The position numbers and the translations under genes are program-made. A stretch of DNA of 64,000 bases from Actinomadura luzonensis (GTDB taxonomy: Bacteria; Actinomycetota; Actinomycetes; Streptosporangiales; Streptosporangiaceae): contig NZ_JAKRKC020000001.1 in assembly GCF_022664455.2 (NCBI RefSeq), positions 1,617,001 to 1,681,000 of the forward strand, in the 5' to 3' direction. The notes under the pieces are model-generated. The model did no database searches, had not been told where the DNA came from, and saw only the letters and a program-made list of their open reading frames with translations. Position 1 is the stretch's first letter, and the number at the start of each line of letters is the position of its first letter. This document shows, in pieces, positions 8,135 through 16,682 of the stretch.

Positions 8135-9278
8135 GCGGCACCGCCGGCAGGCTCGCCGAGATCGCGGTGCCCGCGCCGCCCTCGGACTCGACCTCCAGGG
8201 CGCCGGCCAGCCGGTCCACCCGTTTGCGCATCGCCGTCAGGCCGAAGGCGGTCAGGCCGGGGTCGAAGCCGATGCCGTCGTCGCGCACGTCCAGGGTGAT
8301 CACGTCCTCCATGTACGACAGGGTCAGCCCGACGCGGGAGGCGTGCGCGTGCTTGGCGACGTTCGCCAGCGCCTCCTGCGCGGTGCGGAGCAGCGTCTCC
8401 TCGATCTCCGGGTGCATGGGACGGACCGTACCGGTGACCGTGAAGTCCGCGCGCACCCCGTTGAGCTCGCGCCACCGGGCGACGACCTCCTCCAGCGCCT
8501 CGGGCAGCGGCGCCGACTCCAGCTGGCCCGGCCCGAGCGCGTGCACCGAGCGGCGGGCCTCGGCCAGGCTCTCGCGGGCCAGCCGCGTCGCCTGGTCGAC
8601 GTGCTTGCGCCAGTCCTCGGCCTGCCGCGCGGCCTGGAGCTGGGTGATGATGCCGGTCAGGCCCTGGGCGAGGGTGTCGTGGATCTCGGCCGCCATGCGG
8701 CGGCGCTCGTCGAGCACGCCGGCCTCGCGGGCCTGGACGAGGAGCTGGGCGTGCAGGCCGGCGTTCTCGCGCATGGCCTCCTCCAGCCGGGCGACCATGC
8801 GCTTGCGTTCGGCGCTGCGCTCGTTCGTGATCTCGCCGAGGAAGCTGAACAGGCCGACGGCGGCCACGATGGCGCCGGTGAAGAACAGGTAGGCGAGGAT
8901 CGCGGACGGGGTGGGCTCGGGCAGGCCGCCGTTGTAGGCCGCGACGCAGATCGCCGCCGTCGCGGTCACCCCCGCGAACCGCCACTTCCCCCCCAGGTAC
9001 TGCCAGGAGTGGAGGTAGCCGACGAAGCCGAAGAAGCTGGCGAACCACGCGCTCTGCGTGCAGAGCGCCCCGATCAGGACCACCAGCCCGGCCACGTACA
9101 CCGGGCCGCGCGGCACCAGCCCCAGCCACGCGGCGGCGGCCGCGGCCAGCCCCAGCGTGATCCACACCGGGCCGCCGCCGATCAGGCTGAGCACCACGGA
9201 GACCGCCAGCAGGACGTACGGCGCCGCCACGAGCTGGCGCTCCAGCATCCGTTCCCAACGGTCGAGCCTGCTGGTCAT
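8127..9278 (-). CDS. DesK-type sensor histidine kinase
   Basis: The 383-residue membrane kinase has about five or six hydrophobic segments in the first 150 residues. A short coiled coil follows, then a HisKA_3 dimerisation helix with the phosphorylatable His in RRRMAAEIHDTLAQGL (about residue 200). The HATPase_c domain contains EALANVAKHAHAS and DDGIGFDP. It is translationally coupled to the response regulator by overlap. The sensor has almost no extracytoplasmic loop, which suggests sensing within the membrane or through the neighbouring ABC transporter. Confidence 0.9.
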   Translation of the reverse strand: MTSRLDRWERMLERQLVAAPYVLLAVSVVLSLIGGGPVWITLGLAAAAAAWLGLVPRGPVYVAGLVVLIGALCTQSAWFASFFGFVGYLHSWQYLGGKWRFAGVTATAAICVAAYNGGLPEPTPSAILAYLFFTGAIVAAVGLFSFLGEITNERSAERKRMVARLEEAMRENAGLHAQLLVQAREAGVLDERRRMAAEIHDTLAQGLTGIITQLQAARQAEDWRKHVDQATRLARESLAEARRSVHALGPGQLESAPLPEALEEVVARWRELNGVRADFTVTGTVRPMHPEIEETLLRTAQEALANVAKHAHASRVGLTLSYMEDVITLDVRDDGIGFDPGLTAFGLTAMRKRVDRLAGALEVESEGGAGTAISASLPAVPRG

Positions 9279-9285
9279 CCCCCAC

Positions 9286-9981
9286 TCACTCCCAGCGGAA
9301 CAGCCTGGCCGCGGCAGCGCTCACGACCAGGGCGTAGACCGCCATCACCGCCAGCGGCACCGGGCTGGGGAACTCCCCCGCCCAGACCTCCCGCAGACTC
9401 CGCCCGAACGCGCCCAACGGGGTGTACTCCCCGACACGGGCCACCATAGCGGGCATCTGCCCGGCCGGTTGGATGAGCCCGGCCAGGTAGGCCATCGGGA
9501 AGTACAGCAGGACGCCGATGCCGTTCGCGGCCCGGCCGTTCGGCGCCAGGGCCGCCACCAGCAGCCCGATCGCGAACATGCTCGCCGTGCCCAGCACGAA
9601 CACCAGCACCCCCGCGAGCACCCGGCCCGGCAGGTGCGCCCCCAGCACCGTGCCCGCGACGGCGATCAGCAGCCCGCAGGCGGTCACCGCGAGCACGAGC
9701 TGCAGCAGCAGCTGCACCACCAGCAGCCGGACCGGCCGCACCGGCGTCGCGGACATCCTGCGCAGGATCCCCCGCTCCCGGTAGGTGGCGAGCGTCGTCG
9801 GCACCAGGTACAGGCCCACCAGCCCGACCGCGATGGCCAGCGCCATCGGCAGCAGCACCGTGTCGCCCGGCTCGATCGAGCTGCCGAACACCACCAGGAT
9901 GAACAGCGGGATCAGCAGCGAGAACAGCGCGCCGGGCTCGCGCACCAGCAGCTTGGTCTCGACGAAGGCGAGCTTCCTCAT
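9286..9981 (-). CDS. ABC-2 type transporter permease
   Basis: The 231-residue protein has six predicted membrane helices and the ABC-2 pattern: an N-terminal F-x-x-x-K/L-x-L-x-REPG segment, followed by helices that include RGILRRMSATPVRP. The gene sits 22 bp downstream of the ATPase gene and 7 bp upstream of the kinase gene, so all four are likely one transcript. Drug or antimicrobial peptide export is the usual role of this arrangement. Substrate is unknown. Confidence 0.85.
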   Translation of the reverse strand: MRKLAFVETKLLVREPGALFSLLIPLFILVVFGSSIEPGDTVLLPMALAIAVGLVGLYLVPTTLATYRERGILRRMSATPVRPVRLLVVQLLLQLVLAVTACGLLIAVAGTVLGAHLPGRVLAGVLVFVLGTASMFAIGLLVAALAPNGRAANGIGVLLYFPMAYLAGLIQPAGQMPAMVARVGEYTPLGAFGRSLREVWAGEFPSPVPLAVMAVYALVVSAAAARLFRWE

Positions 9982-10003
9982 GGTTCGGGGCCTCTCTCAA
10001 GTG

Positions 10004-10903
10004 TCAGTTGTCGTCGAAGGAACGCCCGGTGAGCGCGGTGAACGCCTCATCCAGGGTGCGCTTGTCGATGCGCAGGTCACTCACCAGGACGCCGTGCCGG
10101 GCGAGGTACGCGGTGACGGCCGTGGCGAAGTCCCCCCGTCCGGTGACCACCACCCGGTCCCCCGTACGGGTCACTCCGGCGACCCCCGGCACGTCCGCCA
10201 GCCCGCCGAGGTCCCCCTCCTTGACCGTGAACCGCATCCGGTGCTCGCCCCCGAGCAGCCCCGACGGCGAGTCGAGCGCCACGACCCGGCCCCGGTTCAG
10301 CACCGCGACCCGGTCGCACAGCTCCTCCACCTCGTCCATGAAGTGGCTGACCAGCACCACGGTCACGCCGCTCGCCCGTACCTGCTTGATCAGCTCCCAG
10401 GTCGCCCGGCGGGCCTGCGGGTCGAGGCCCGTGGTCAGCTCGTCCAGGAACGCCACCCGCGGGTTGCCGACCAGGGCCAGCGCGATGAACAACCGCTGCC
10501 GCTGCCCGCCCGACAACTTCCCGAAGCGGGTGTCGCGCTTGTCGCCGAGCCCCCACTCCGCCAGCAGCTCCCGCCAGTCACGCGGGTTCGCGTAGAAGGA
10601 GGCGTACAGGTCGAGCGCCTCCCACACCTTGAGGTTCTCCGGCAGCTGGGTCTGCTGGAGCTGCACCCCGATCTGCTCGCGCAGCCGCCGCGCGTCCCGG
10701 ACGGGGTCCAGCCCGAGCACCCTGATCGTCCCGCTGTCCGGCCGCCGCAGCCCCTCCACGCACTCGACGGCGGTCGTCTTGCCCGTCCCGTTCGGCCCGA
10801 GGACCCCGAAGATCTCGCCCTCCTCCACCGAGAACGACACCCCGTCCAGAACGGTCAGCTCCGCGTACCTCTTGCGTAGGTCTGTGACCTCGATGACTGC
10901 CAT
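10004..10903 (-). CDS. ABC transporter ATP-binding protein
   Basis: The 299-residue ATPase starts at ATG 10903 (M-A-V-I-E-V-T-D-L). It has a Walker A GPNGTGKTT, Q-loop LQQTQLPENLKV, signature LSGGQRQR, Walker B VAFLDELTTGLDP and H-loop SHFMDEVE. Walker B reads LDELTTGLD, where most relatives have LDEPTTGLD, so Pro is replaced by Leu. The C-terminal DUF4162-like region (about residues 215-299) is typical of DrrA/CcmA-type exporters. It is the first gene of the exporter and two-component operon. A separate regulator gene lies 149 bp upstream on the same strand. Confidence 0.9.
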   Translation of the reverse strand: MAVIEVTDLRKRYAELTVLDGVSFSVEEGEIFGVLGPNGTGKTTAVECVEGLRRPDSGTIRVLGLDPVRDARRLREQIGVQLQQTQLPENLKVWEALDLYASFYANPRDWRELLAEWGLGDKRDTRFGKLSGGQRQRLFIALALVGNPRVAFLDELTTGLDPQARRATWELIKQVRASGVTVVLVSHFMDEVEELCDRVAVLNRGRVVALDSPSGLLGGEHRMRFTVKEGDLGGLADVPGVAGVTRTGDRVVVTGRGDFATAVTAYLARHGVLVSDLRIDKRTLDEAFTALTGRSFDDN

Positions 10904-11052
10904 GCCGCAAGCATGCTTCTCCCCGCCCCACCCCCGAATCGACCTCCCGGCCACCCTCACCCCCACCCCCTGCTGACCCCAGAACCCACCGAACGGTGGA
11001 TACCGCCACGCTCCTCCAGCAGATCCAGGGCGGAGGACCGGCCTCGGGGCGG

Positions 11053-12042
11053 TCACGTCTGCGCGGTGAGCAGGGCGTCGGCGAGGCCCGTACGGGAGTA
11101 CAGCACCGCCCGCCCCGCCCGGTGCGCGCTCGTCAGCCCCGCCGCCCGCAGCGCGGTGAGGTGCTGGGACACGCCCGCCGCCGACAGCCCCGCCCGCTGG
11201 GCCAGCTCGGTGGTGGAGGCGGGCGAGTCCAGCTCGGCGAGGATCAGCGCCCGGGACCGGCCGATCACCGCGGCCAGGGCTTCGAGCTGCGCGTGCGTCC
11301 GGCGTTCCCACAACGCGCCGATGCCGCGCGCCGGGTAGGCGAGCTGCGGCGGCTCGGCCGCGACGGACCTGGTCAGCACCCGCGGCCAGGCGAACACCGA
11401 CGGCACCAGCAGCAGCCCCGCTCCCGTCTCGATCCTGGTGACCGGGCAGTGCCGCTCGGCCAGTTGCAGGCAGTCGCCCGCCCAGCGCACGGTGTGGTGC
11501 AGCCGGTCGAGGACGTCGGCCGTGCCGTGCTCGGCGACCTGCCGGCCCCGGTGGAAGACGTCCGCCTCCAGCACCGCGCGGATCCTGTCCCAGTAGGGCG
11601 CGATCGCCAGCTGCCAGTAGACCTCGATCTCCGCGACGATCCGCGGCAGGTGGGTCTCCGGGGCGCGGTGGAGGCTCCGCAGCCGCGGGGACAGCCGGCC
11701 GTCGCGTTCGGCGGCCAGCTGGTCGAGGTCGCGCCGTACCTGCTCGGGGCCGGTGGCCGCGATCGCGGCCAGCTCGTCGGCGAGCTCGGGGGACGCGGTC
11801 GTCGGCGACGGGTTGAGGAAGTCGGGCAGGTGACCGGCGGGCGGGATCATGTCGGCCAGCCACCCCCGGTCGAGCCCCGCCGCGGCGAGCCTGGGACGCA
11901 CCTGGCCGGCCCACACCCGGTGCGGCTCGGGCACGGTGGCGGCGGCCAGCGTCCGGCAGCTGGTGACGACCTCCCACATGGGCGAGACGGCGAACCGCGT
12001 CTCCGCCAGGTCGTGCACGGAGAAGGTCAGCCGCGTCCTCAT
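11053..12042 (-). CDS. ArsR-type winged-helix regulator with DUF5937-like N-terminal domain
   Basis: The 329-residue protein has a long N-terminal domain (about residues 1-245) typical of actinobacterial DUF5937 regulators, starting L-T-F-S-V-H-D-L-A-E-T-R-F. A C-terminal ArsR-like winged helix follows: T-T-E-L-A-Q-R-A-G-L-S-A-A-G-V-S-Q-H-L, then R-A-G-R-A-V-L-Y-S-R-T. No cysteine metal-binding motif is visible in the HTH. It is encoded upstream of the exporter operon on the same strand and is divergent from the PEP-mutase-like gene at 12153, with a 110-bp shared promoter region. It could control either. Confidence 0.8.
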   Translation of the reverse strand: MRTRLTFSVHDLAETRFAVSPMWEVVTSCRTLAAATVPEPHRVWAGQVRPRLAAAGLDRGWLADMIPPAGHLPDFLNPSPTTASPELADELAAIAATGPEQVRRDLDQLAAERDGRLSPRLRSLHRAPETHLPRIVAEIEVYWQLAIAPYWDRIRAVLEADVFHRGRQVAEHGTADVLDRLHHTVRWAGDCLQLAERHCPVTRIETGAGLLLVPSVFAWPRVLTRSVAAEPPQLAYPARGIGALWERRTHAQLEALAAVIGRSRALILAELDSPASTTELAQRAGLSAAGVSQHLTALRAAGLTSAHRAGRAVLYSRTGLADALLTAQT

Positions 12043-12152
12043 GCCGCCCCCTGAGCGCTCGACGATTCGGCCTCAGCTTAATCAATGGACGCCCGCCGCT
12101 CCGCCCGCCAGCATCGTCTCAACCCGGAACGACACACGAAGGCGGTCACCCC

Positions 12153-12992
12153 ATGCCAGTCGACGAGCTCCTGTCCTCCAAGGCCGAGCAGTTCCGCTCG
12201 CTGCACGCCCAGCAGTCCGTCCTGGTGCTGCCGAACGCCTGGGACGCCGCCAGCGCCGCCGTGATCGCCGCGGCCGGCGCGCCGGCGATCGCCACGACCA
12301 GCGGCGGCGTGTCCTGGTCCCTGGGGCGCGGCGACGGGCAGCGGCTCGGCCGCGACGAGATGACCGCCGCCGTCCGGCGCGTCGCGGCCACCGTCGACGT
12401 CCCGGTGACGGCCGACGTCGAGGGCGGCTACGGCCCGGCCCCGGCCGACGTCGCCGCGACCGTGCGGGCCGTGGCCGAGGCCGGCGCGGTGGGCGTCAAC
12501 CTGGAGGACTCCCGGGCGCCGGGCGGCCCGCTGTTCGACGTCGCCGAGCAGGCCGCCCGGCTGCGCGCCGCCCGCGACGCCGCGGCCGCCGCCGGCCTGC
12601 CCGCCCTGTTCGTCAACGCCCGCACGGACGTCTTCCTCTTCGGCATCGGCCCGGCCGAGGGCCGGCTGGACGACGTGCTCACCCGCACGGCGGCGTACGC
12701 GGAGGCGGGCGCGGACGGCATCTTCGTCCCCGGCCTGCTCGACCTGGACACCCTGAGCACCCTCTGCGCCAAGTCGCCGCTGCCCGTGAACGCGATGGCC
12801 GTCGCCGGCGGACCCACCGTCGCCGAGCTGGCGCGGGCCGGCGTCCGCCGGATCAGCCTCGGCACCGCCCTGGCCCAGGCCGCCTACACCGCCACCCGCC
12901 GCGCCGCCGCCGAACTCCTCGACGCGGGCACCCTCACCACCCTGACGGGCACCCTGGACTTCGGCGAACTCAACGCCCTGTTCCGCCCCTGA
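12153..12992 (+). CDS. Isocitrate lyase/PEP mutase family protein
   Basis: The 279-residue TIM-barrel protein has the family landmarks L-P-N-A-W-D-A-A-S-A, A-T-T-S-G-G-V-S-W, V-T-A-D-V-E-G-G-Y-G (metal-binding Asp/Glu), V-N-L-E-D-S and V-N-A-R-T-D. Members cleave or form C-C or C-P bonds next to a carboxylate, for example oxaloacetate hydrolase, 2-methylisocitrate lyase or PEP mutase. The lyase KKCGH motif is absent, so a small-carboxylate role is likelier than a true isocitrate lyase. It is divergent from the ArsR-like regulator and is followed by a hairpin terminator. Confidence 0.85.
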   Translation: MPVDELLSSKAEQFRSLHAQQSVLVLPNAWDAASAAVIAAAGAPAIATTSGGVSWSLGRGDGQRLGRDEMTAAVRRVAATVDVPVTADVEGGYGPAPADVAATVRAVAEAGAVGVNLEDSRAPGGPLFDVAEQAARLRAARDAAAAAGLPALFVNARTDVFLFGIGPAEGRLDDVLTRTAAYAEAGADGIFVPGLLDLDTLSTLCAKSPLPVNAMAVAGGPTVAELARAGVRRISLGTALAQAAYTATRRAAAELLDAGTLTTLTGTLDFGELNALFRP

Positions 12993-13012
12993 CCGGTGCC
13001 GAACACGAAAAA

Positions 13013-13039
13013 GCCCCGAAGCGATGATCGCTACGGGGC
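13013..13039. terminator. Hairpin at the left end of the tRNA-Phe element
   Basis: GCCCCG-A-AGCGAT-G-ATCGCT-A-CGGGGC forms a 12-bp stem with one mismatch and a one-base apex. It is preceded by an A-run and followed by ATTTC. It can terminate the PEP-mutase-family gene ending at 12992. Its sequence closely resembles the hairpin at 18815-18840 below tRNA-Phe. It is therefore probably the original tRNA terminator, displaced here by integration of the element. Confidence 0.7.
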
Positions 13040-13041
13040 AT

Positions 13042-13063
13042 TTCGATGATGGTGGTCAGGGGC
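13042..13063. repeat. Left attachment repeat (attL) carrying the tRNA-Phe 3' end
   Basis: TGGTGGTCAGGGGC at 13050-13063 is an exact 14-bp copy of the 3' end of tRNA-Phe including CCA (18859-18872). Including the flank TTCGA-NNN, 19 of 22 positions match 18851-18872. The remaining tRNA sequence is missing here, as expected of the distal junction of an element integrated into a tRNA 3' end. Confidence 0.7.
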
Positions 13064-13087
13064 GTGCGGACGGTGCGCAGACGCGTG

Positions 13088-13791
13088 GTCGAGCAGCGGT
13101 ATCAAGCCGTGCTGCAGGTGCTGTCCGGGGCGAGTCTCACCGAGGTCGCCCGCAGGTTCGGGGTCTCGCGTCAGGCGGCGCATCGATGGTCGAGCCGATC
13201 AAGAAGGTCTCGTCCCGGCTCACCTCTCGGCACCTGCGGCAACTGATCGTCGATGGCGGCACCCGCAACCAGCCCGCGACCAAACCGGCCCGCCCCGGCG
13301 TCGGTGAGGTGGTCGAAGTCGACCGGACCATCAACGCCAGCGGCCTGGTCGCCTTAAGGCGGTCGGCAGTGCTCGGTTGGCTACCAGTTCGCCGGACGCC
13401 GGCTGACCGTCCGCGTCGACGGCATCTTGCTGCACCTTGCCGATGGACGCACGCTGCTGCGAACCCTGCCCAACCCGCTCACTAGCGATGAGATGGCCCG
13501 CCTCCGGGACGCCCGCCCCGCCGGCCCCGAACCCCAACCGGCCGCCGAACCCGTCCACGTGCAGCGGCGCCTCAGCAGCCGCGGCCAGCTCTCCATCGCC
13601 GGCCAGCGTATCCGCGTCGGCATCGGCCACGCCGGAGCAACCGTGACCGTCGAGGACCCGGGGGGACCTTCCGTATCACCCACGCCGGCCAGATCATCGC
13701 CGAGGTCGCCCGCACCACCGCCACCAAGCCAATCACCCGGTTCAAAGTCCGCAGGCCCCAGCATCAACGGGAGATCACATCGGGCGGGTAG
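13088..13791 (+). pseudogene. IS481-family transposase remnant
   Basis: The N-terminal HTH segment (V-V-E-Q-R-Y-Q-A-V-L, then L-T-E-V-A-R-R-F-G-V-S-R-Q-A-A-H-R-W) starts at a GTG near 13088. The characteristic C-terminal region of this family follows, spread over three frames: V-D-R-T-I-N-A-S-G-L-V, V-G-Y-Q-F-A-G-R-R-L-T-V-R-V-D-G, L-L-R-T-L-P-N-P-L, then T-K-P-I-T-R-F-K-V-R-R-P. It ends at TAG 13789-13791. The central DDE catalytic core is deleted near 13200-13310, and frameshifts lie near 13358 and 13660. It cannot encode an active transposase. Confidence 0.85.
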
Positions 13792-13801
13792 AACTGCGTT
13801 C

Positions 13802-14287
13802 ATGGATCAGGTGAAGCTGCAACAGGCCCTGGACGAGATCTTCGACCAAACCCTGCTCCACCACAGCTACGTGGACTACCTGCGCGACTATCAGCTCGTG
13901 ATCCACGCCACCGCCGACCCCAGAACCGGGATCGCGCCGACGACGTTGCGCTACCTGTTCCGCCACTGCGTGCAGGCCAACTGCGTCACAACCGTGCCGG
14001 CCGGCACCTGGCGCACCTCCCTCGATGACCGGCTTACTACCTACGAAACCGGTGTCGACCTCGACGGATACGTCTGGGGAGTCAACTGGCAGGAGCTCTA
14101 CCCCGGAGCCACGCTCATCGCCGACTCACCAACCGCCCGGCACTGGGCCACAGCTATCGGCATCGACTTCCATGAAGTCCGGATCCAAACCAACGCCCAC
14201 GACCTCACCCTGATCTTCTCCGACCTGCGGATTGAAGAACTCCCGCCTGAATCACCGGGACCAGACCACAGATTCCCGATTCAATAG
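13802..14287 (+). CDS. Accessory protein of unknown function, possibly YxiG-like
   Basis: The 161-residue protein starts at ATG 13802, 11 bp after the transposase remnant ends. It begins with an amphipathic helix (L-Q-Q-A-L-D-E-I-F-D-Q-T-L-L-H-H-S-Y-V-D-Y). Beta-rich segments follow, with D-Y-Q-L-V-I-H, L-R-Y-L-F-R-H-C and D-G-Y-V-W-G-V-N-W-Q-E-L-Y-P-G. Similar small proteins in actinomycetes have been called YxiG-like; some Bacillus yxi genes belong to contact-toxin immunity loci. An immunity-type role is only a suggestion. The frame is intact, unlike its neighbours. Confidence 0.6.
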   Translation: MDQVKLQQALDEIFDQTLLHHSYVDYLRDYQLVIHATADPRTGIAPTTLRYLFRHCVQANCVTTVPAGTWRTSLDDRLTTYETGVDLDGYVWGVNWQELYPGATLIADSPTARHWATAIGIDFHEVRIQTNAHDLTLIFSDLRIEELPPESPGPDHRFPIQ

Positions 14288-14387
14288 GCATCAAGAGAAC
14301 GACAGATCATCTAGCCGGAGTGTCACCCGCCTCCCGAGCCGGATCTGTCGCACGGGTCACGAAACTCGACACTGCCGCCATGCTTCG

Positions 14388-14640
14388 ATGATCTTGGTTG
14401 CTACGTCCGAACGCCTCTCCTCAGCGCCAGACCTAATCAAGCTGTGGTTCCGGTTCGTGCCGCGGGAGGGCTGGCTTCCCAACGACATCGAAGGGCTCTG
14501 GGCCACGCGCTTGAGCCAGGACGCTGTCCGCGTGGCGAACGTCTCTTTCCTACAGGACGGCGTGGCCGAGGGCGATGTGGCGCTTGGTCACCAACGCCTG
14601 GAGAAGCGCCTGACGATTGGCTCGTTCACGGGCTCTCATC
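14388..14640 (+). pseudogene. DUF4265-like gene, 3'-truncated
   Basis: ATG 14388 opens a frame whose first 80 or so residues follow the DUF4265 pattern: a K-L-W-F-R-F strand, G-W-L-P-N-D-I-E-G-L-W-A, then V-R-V-A-N-V-S-F-L-Q-D-G-V-A-E-G-D-V. The family is about 130-150 residues long. Here similarity stops near 14640, where the frame enters DNA antisense to the next gene and continues as low-complexity Arg/Ser sequence to 14765. The C-terminal half is therefore missing. Function of DUF4265 is unknown, although it is common in toxin or immunity neighbourhoods. Confidence 0.55.
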
Positions 14641-15165
14641 GAATGAGTCCACGTTCCACAGCGCCGGCAGGTCGCTCCCGCAGAAGACGCAGACGAAGTC
14701 GTCCTCTCGGACGATGTTGCGCTCCTGGCAGGTGGGGCAGCGCCGGAACACCACCTCCTGCGTGAAGCCCGGCGGATATCCCAGGCAGGCCCGGTCCAGA
14801 GCTGCGGCGACCGCCGTCCATGAGCTGGTGTCCGGGCAGTATCCAGTCGAGTGGTTGCTGACCTCGACTACCGTCCAGCGGCCTGCCTCACCGCTGAAGC
14901 TGATCTCACCGGCGCTCAGCACCGGTCCGCCTCCGGCACATGCGACATGCTCGCTACGGCGGGGTGCCAGCCGCAAGACGCCGTCCATGTCGACCACAAA
15001 GGTGAACGGCTCGGCAAGTTCCGCGGGCGTGCGCTCGGCGATCCAGTCGTCGAAGTCATTCCTCGAACGGATGGGGTGGCCTGCGCTGTCAGCGCGGATC
15101 GCGGTCTTCAAATGGGCCGGTCCCGCGTACCGATAGCTCCGCTGCCGATCCTGCACGCGAGCCAA
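14626..15165 (-). CDS. Conserved actinobacterial protein with C-terminal zinc ribbon
   Basis: The 179-residue protein begins M-A-R-V-Q-D-R-Q-R-S-Y-R-Y-A-G-P. It contains F-V-V-D-M-D-G-V-L-R-L-A-P-R-R-S-E-H-V-A-C-A-G-G and ends with a CPTC-x13-CVFC zinc ribbon followed by G-S-D-L-P. The pattern is recognised as a recurrent actinomycete family of unknown role, often near mobile DNA. The frame is intact. Its 3' end overlaps the tail of the DUF4265 remnant on the opposite strand, marking a rearrangement junction. Confidence 0.65.
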   Translation of the reverse strand: MARVQDRQRSYRYAGPAHLKTAIRADSAGHPIRSRNDFDDWIAERTPAELAEPFTFVVDMDGVLRLAPRRSEHVACAGGGPVLSAGEISFSGEAGRWTVVEVSNHSTGYCPDTSSWTAVAAALDRACLGYPPGFTQEVVFRRCPTCQERNIVREDDFVCVFCGSDLPALWNVDSFDESP

Positions 15166-15211
15166 CTTAGACCAGTTCCGCGGCAGGCCGTTGGCGATCA
15201 GATGAAAGGTC

Positions 15212-15385
15212 TCACCGTACGAGGCGAGAGAGCAGGGCGCGCCATGTGGCGTAGCCCGCTCGTGTGTTCATACGGTGGGTCTCGTAGATCGTTCCAGTGC
15301 CTGCTTCGGCGCGTCGATAGTAGGTCTGGCCGCCTGCCGCGCACAGTTCATAGATGACGTCGGCGCAGTGGCTGTCGACGACGCG
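15212..15385 (-). pseudogene. C-terminal fragment of an unrecognised small protein
   Basis: A minus-strand frame encodes D-V-I-Y-E-L-C-A-A-G-G-Q-T-Y-Y-R-R, then Y-E-T-H-R-M and Y-A-T-W-R-A-L-L, which looks like real coding sequence. It has no plausible start because its 5' end abuts the IS21-type terminal repeats at 15386. The IS insertion or a later deletion removed the N-terminus. Confidence 0.45.
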
Positions 15386-15425
15386 TGAATACTGACCCCC
15401 AGGCGACGGCTGAATGTTGACCCCT
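15386..15425. repeat. Terminal repeats of an IS21-family element
   Basis: TGAATACTGACCCCC at 15386-15400 is repeated as TGAATGTTGACCCCT at 15411-15425, a 25-bp periodic direct repeat. IS21-family ends carry such multiple short terminal repeats, and a fragment of the transposase gene istA starts 15 bp downstream. This is one end of a now truncated insertion sequence. Confidence 0.7.
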
Positions 15426-15439
15426 CCACTCTCTGGAGG

Positions 15440-15622
15440 GTGATCAAGGTGGAGGACTGGGCGGAGATCCGCCGGCTGCACCGGGCCGAGGGCATGCCGA
15501 TCAAGGCGATCGCGCGGCATCTGGGCGTCGCCAGGAACACGGTGCGGCCGGCGTTGTCGCCGTTGCGTGGGATCTCTACGTCGCTTGCCAAGGTGCCGAG
15601 CGAGCACTTGCGAAATACGTGA
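15440..15622 (+). pseudogene. istA: IS21-family transposase IstA, N-terminal remnant
   Basis: GTG 15440 follows a GGAGGG. The frame begins V-I-K-V-E-D-W-A-E-I-R-R-L-H-R-A-E-G-M-P-I-K-A-I-A-R-H, the typical IstA N-terminus with a resolvase-like HTH ending R-N-T-V-R. Similarity stops near residue 37. The remaining 400 or more residues with the DDE domain and the istB helper gene are absent, and a stop follows at 15620-15622. Confidence 0.85.
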
Positions 15623-15809
15623 TAGTTGGTCGACCTAAACTAGAAGAGGTCAGAGGAGCGCTGGAGTCCGCCATGAGCGAGGCGTCCCGGGCACGTGGAA
15701 TATTCTTGAGTAACGGTCGTGCTCCCTTGGAGGGAAAGAGGATCCCTCTCCAAGGCGAACCAAGTCTCTGACTCCAAACCGCTCTTCAGGGCGGGGCAAG
15801 TTGCCTTCA

Positions 15810-16391
15810 TCAGAGCATACCGGGAACTGTACCCGGCTCCGGAAGTCCAGGTATTGGGGCTCCAAAGGAGTCCACTTCTGGCTCCAGAAGTGCCTCTATG
15901 CGCTCCGATTCCTCTTCCGTAAGGTTCTCTCCGAATGAGAGGATTCGGTCCTCGAACTTGTCCATCAATCGCTCAGTAACTAGGCCGATAAACATCGACG
16001 CACGAAGGAGCTCATCCCCCATATACTCACAACCCTCCATGGAAACGAGGGCGAATGAACGCTCATGGAAGTAGTTGTGAGCTAGGAAATTGCGAATCCT
16101 TCTAACTCTGTCTATGTCTCGTTCGAGCTGCCCTAGCTCACCGCCGAAACGGGATCCCAGCTCTCGCCTAAGTCGCTCAATAGGCTTTCGAGCTAAGTCG
16201 AGTGCATCGCTCTCAAGGGCTTCAACTGTGGTCGCAGTGCCCATGGCCAGTGATATCAGAATTAGGGTATGTTCGAGCTCCTGTGCCTGCTCCATAGCGC
16301 GCGCATAGTCCAAATGAACTTCCTGGAATCTCTCACGCAACTCCTGGCGAGCCAGCGCCCGATCCTTCTTTTTCCCCACGATATCCACCAT
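15810..16391 (-). CDS. HEPN-like RX4H protein, candidate defence RNase
   Basis: The 193-residue alpha-helical protein is rich in charged residues. A long helix near residues 7-45 is followed by R-L-R-R-E-L, then R-V-R-R-I-R-N-F-L-A-H-N-Y-F-H. Arg100 and His105 form RNFLAH, matching the R-X4-6-H ribonuclease signature of HEPN domains common in toxin and abortive-infection systems. No MNT nucleotidyltransferase partner is adjacent. Start ATG 16391 is preferred because the protein then begins M-V-D-I-V-G-K-K; an ATG at 16448 would add 19 residues. Its DNA is visibly lower in GC than the chromosome, supporting horizontal origin. HEPN assignment rests on the motif and helical profile only. Confidence 0.6.
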   Translation of the reverse strand: MVDIVGKKKDRALARQELRERFQEVHLDYARAMEQAQELEHTLILISLAMGTATTVEALESDALDLARKPIERLRRELGSRFGGELGQLERDIDRVRRIRNFLAHNYFHERSFALVSMEGCEYMGDELLRASMFIGLVTERLMDKFEDRILSFGENLTEEESERIEALLEPEVDSFGAPIPGLPEPGTVPGML

Positions 16392-16518
16392 ACGTACATT
16401 GCCTTGATGAGGCCACCGATTTCGATCAGACCCGACCTCATTTGGCATCGGCCTGATCACCTCACGGGCTGGAGATCTCCACCGGCGGCATTCTCTGTCC
16501 TTCACCCACCTCGGAGGG

Positions 16519-16672
16519 TGCAAGCGTCACCACGGGCCGTCTGCCTTTGTTCGACGAGGACACCGTCCTCGTGATCGCCCACTGGGCCTACGCCGGACAA
16601 GGGCTATCCGCCGGCGACCAACTCCTCGCCACGGCCATCACCGGTACACCGTTCTCAGGTCCAACCCGCTAG
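16519..16672 (+). pseudogene. C-terminal remnant upstream of xis, possibly from a replication gene
   Basis: A plus-strand frame ending at TAG 16670-16672 encodes T-T-G-R-L-P-L-F-D-E-D-T-V, then I-A-H-W-A-Y-A-G-Q-G and L-A-T-A-I. It has codon usage like the element's other genes and no start. In pSAM2-like elements the replication initiator gene precedes xis, so this may be its last 50 codons. The family is not recognised with confidence. Confidence 0.35.
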
Positions 16673-16682
16673 GAGGCCACCC

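Noticed and set aside
12428..12865. Minus-strand frame within the PEP-mutase-family gene
   Set aside because: Antisense, Ser/Arg/Ala-rich, with no support; the sense protein carries all family motifs.
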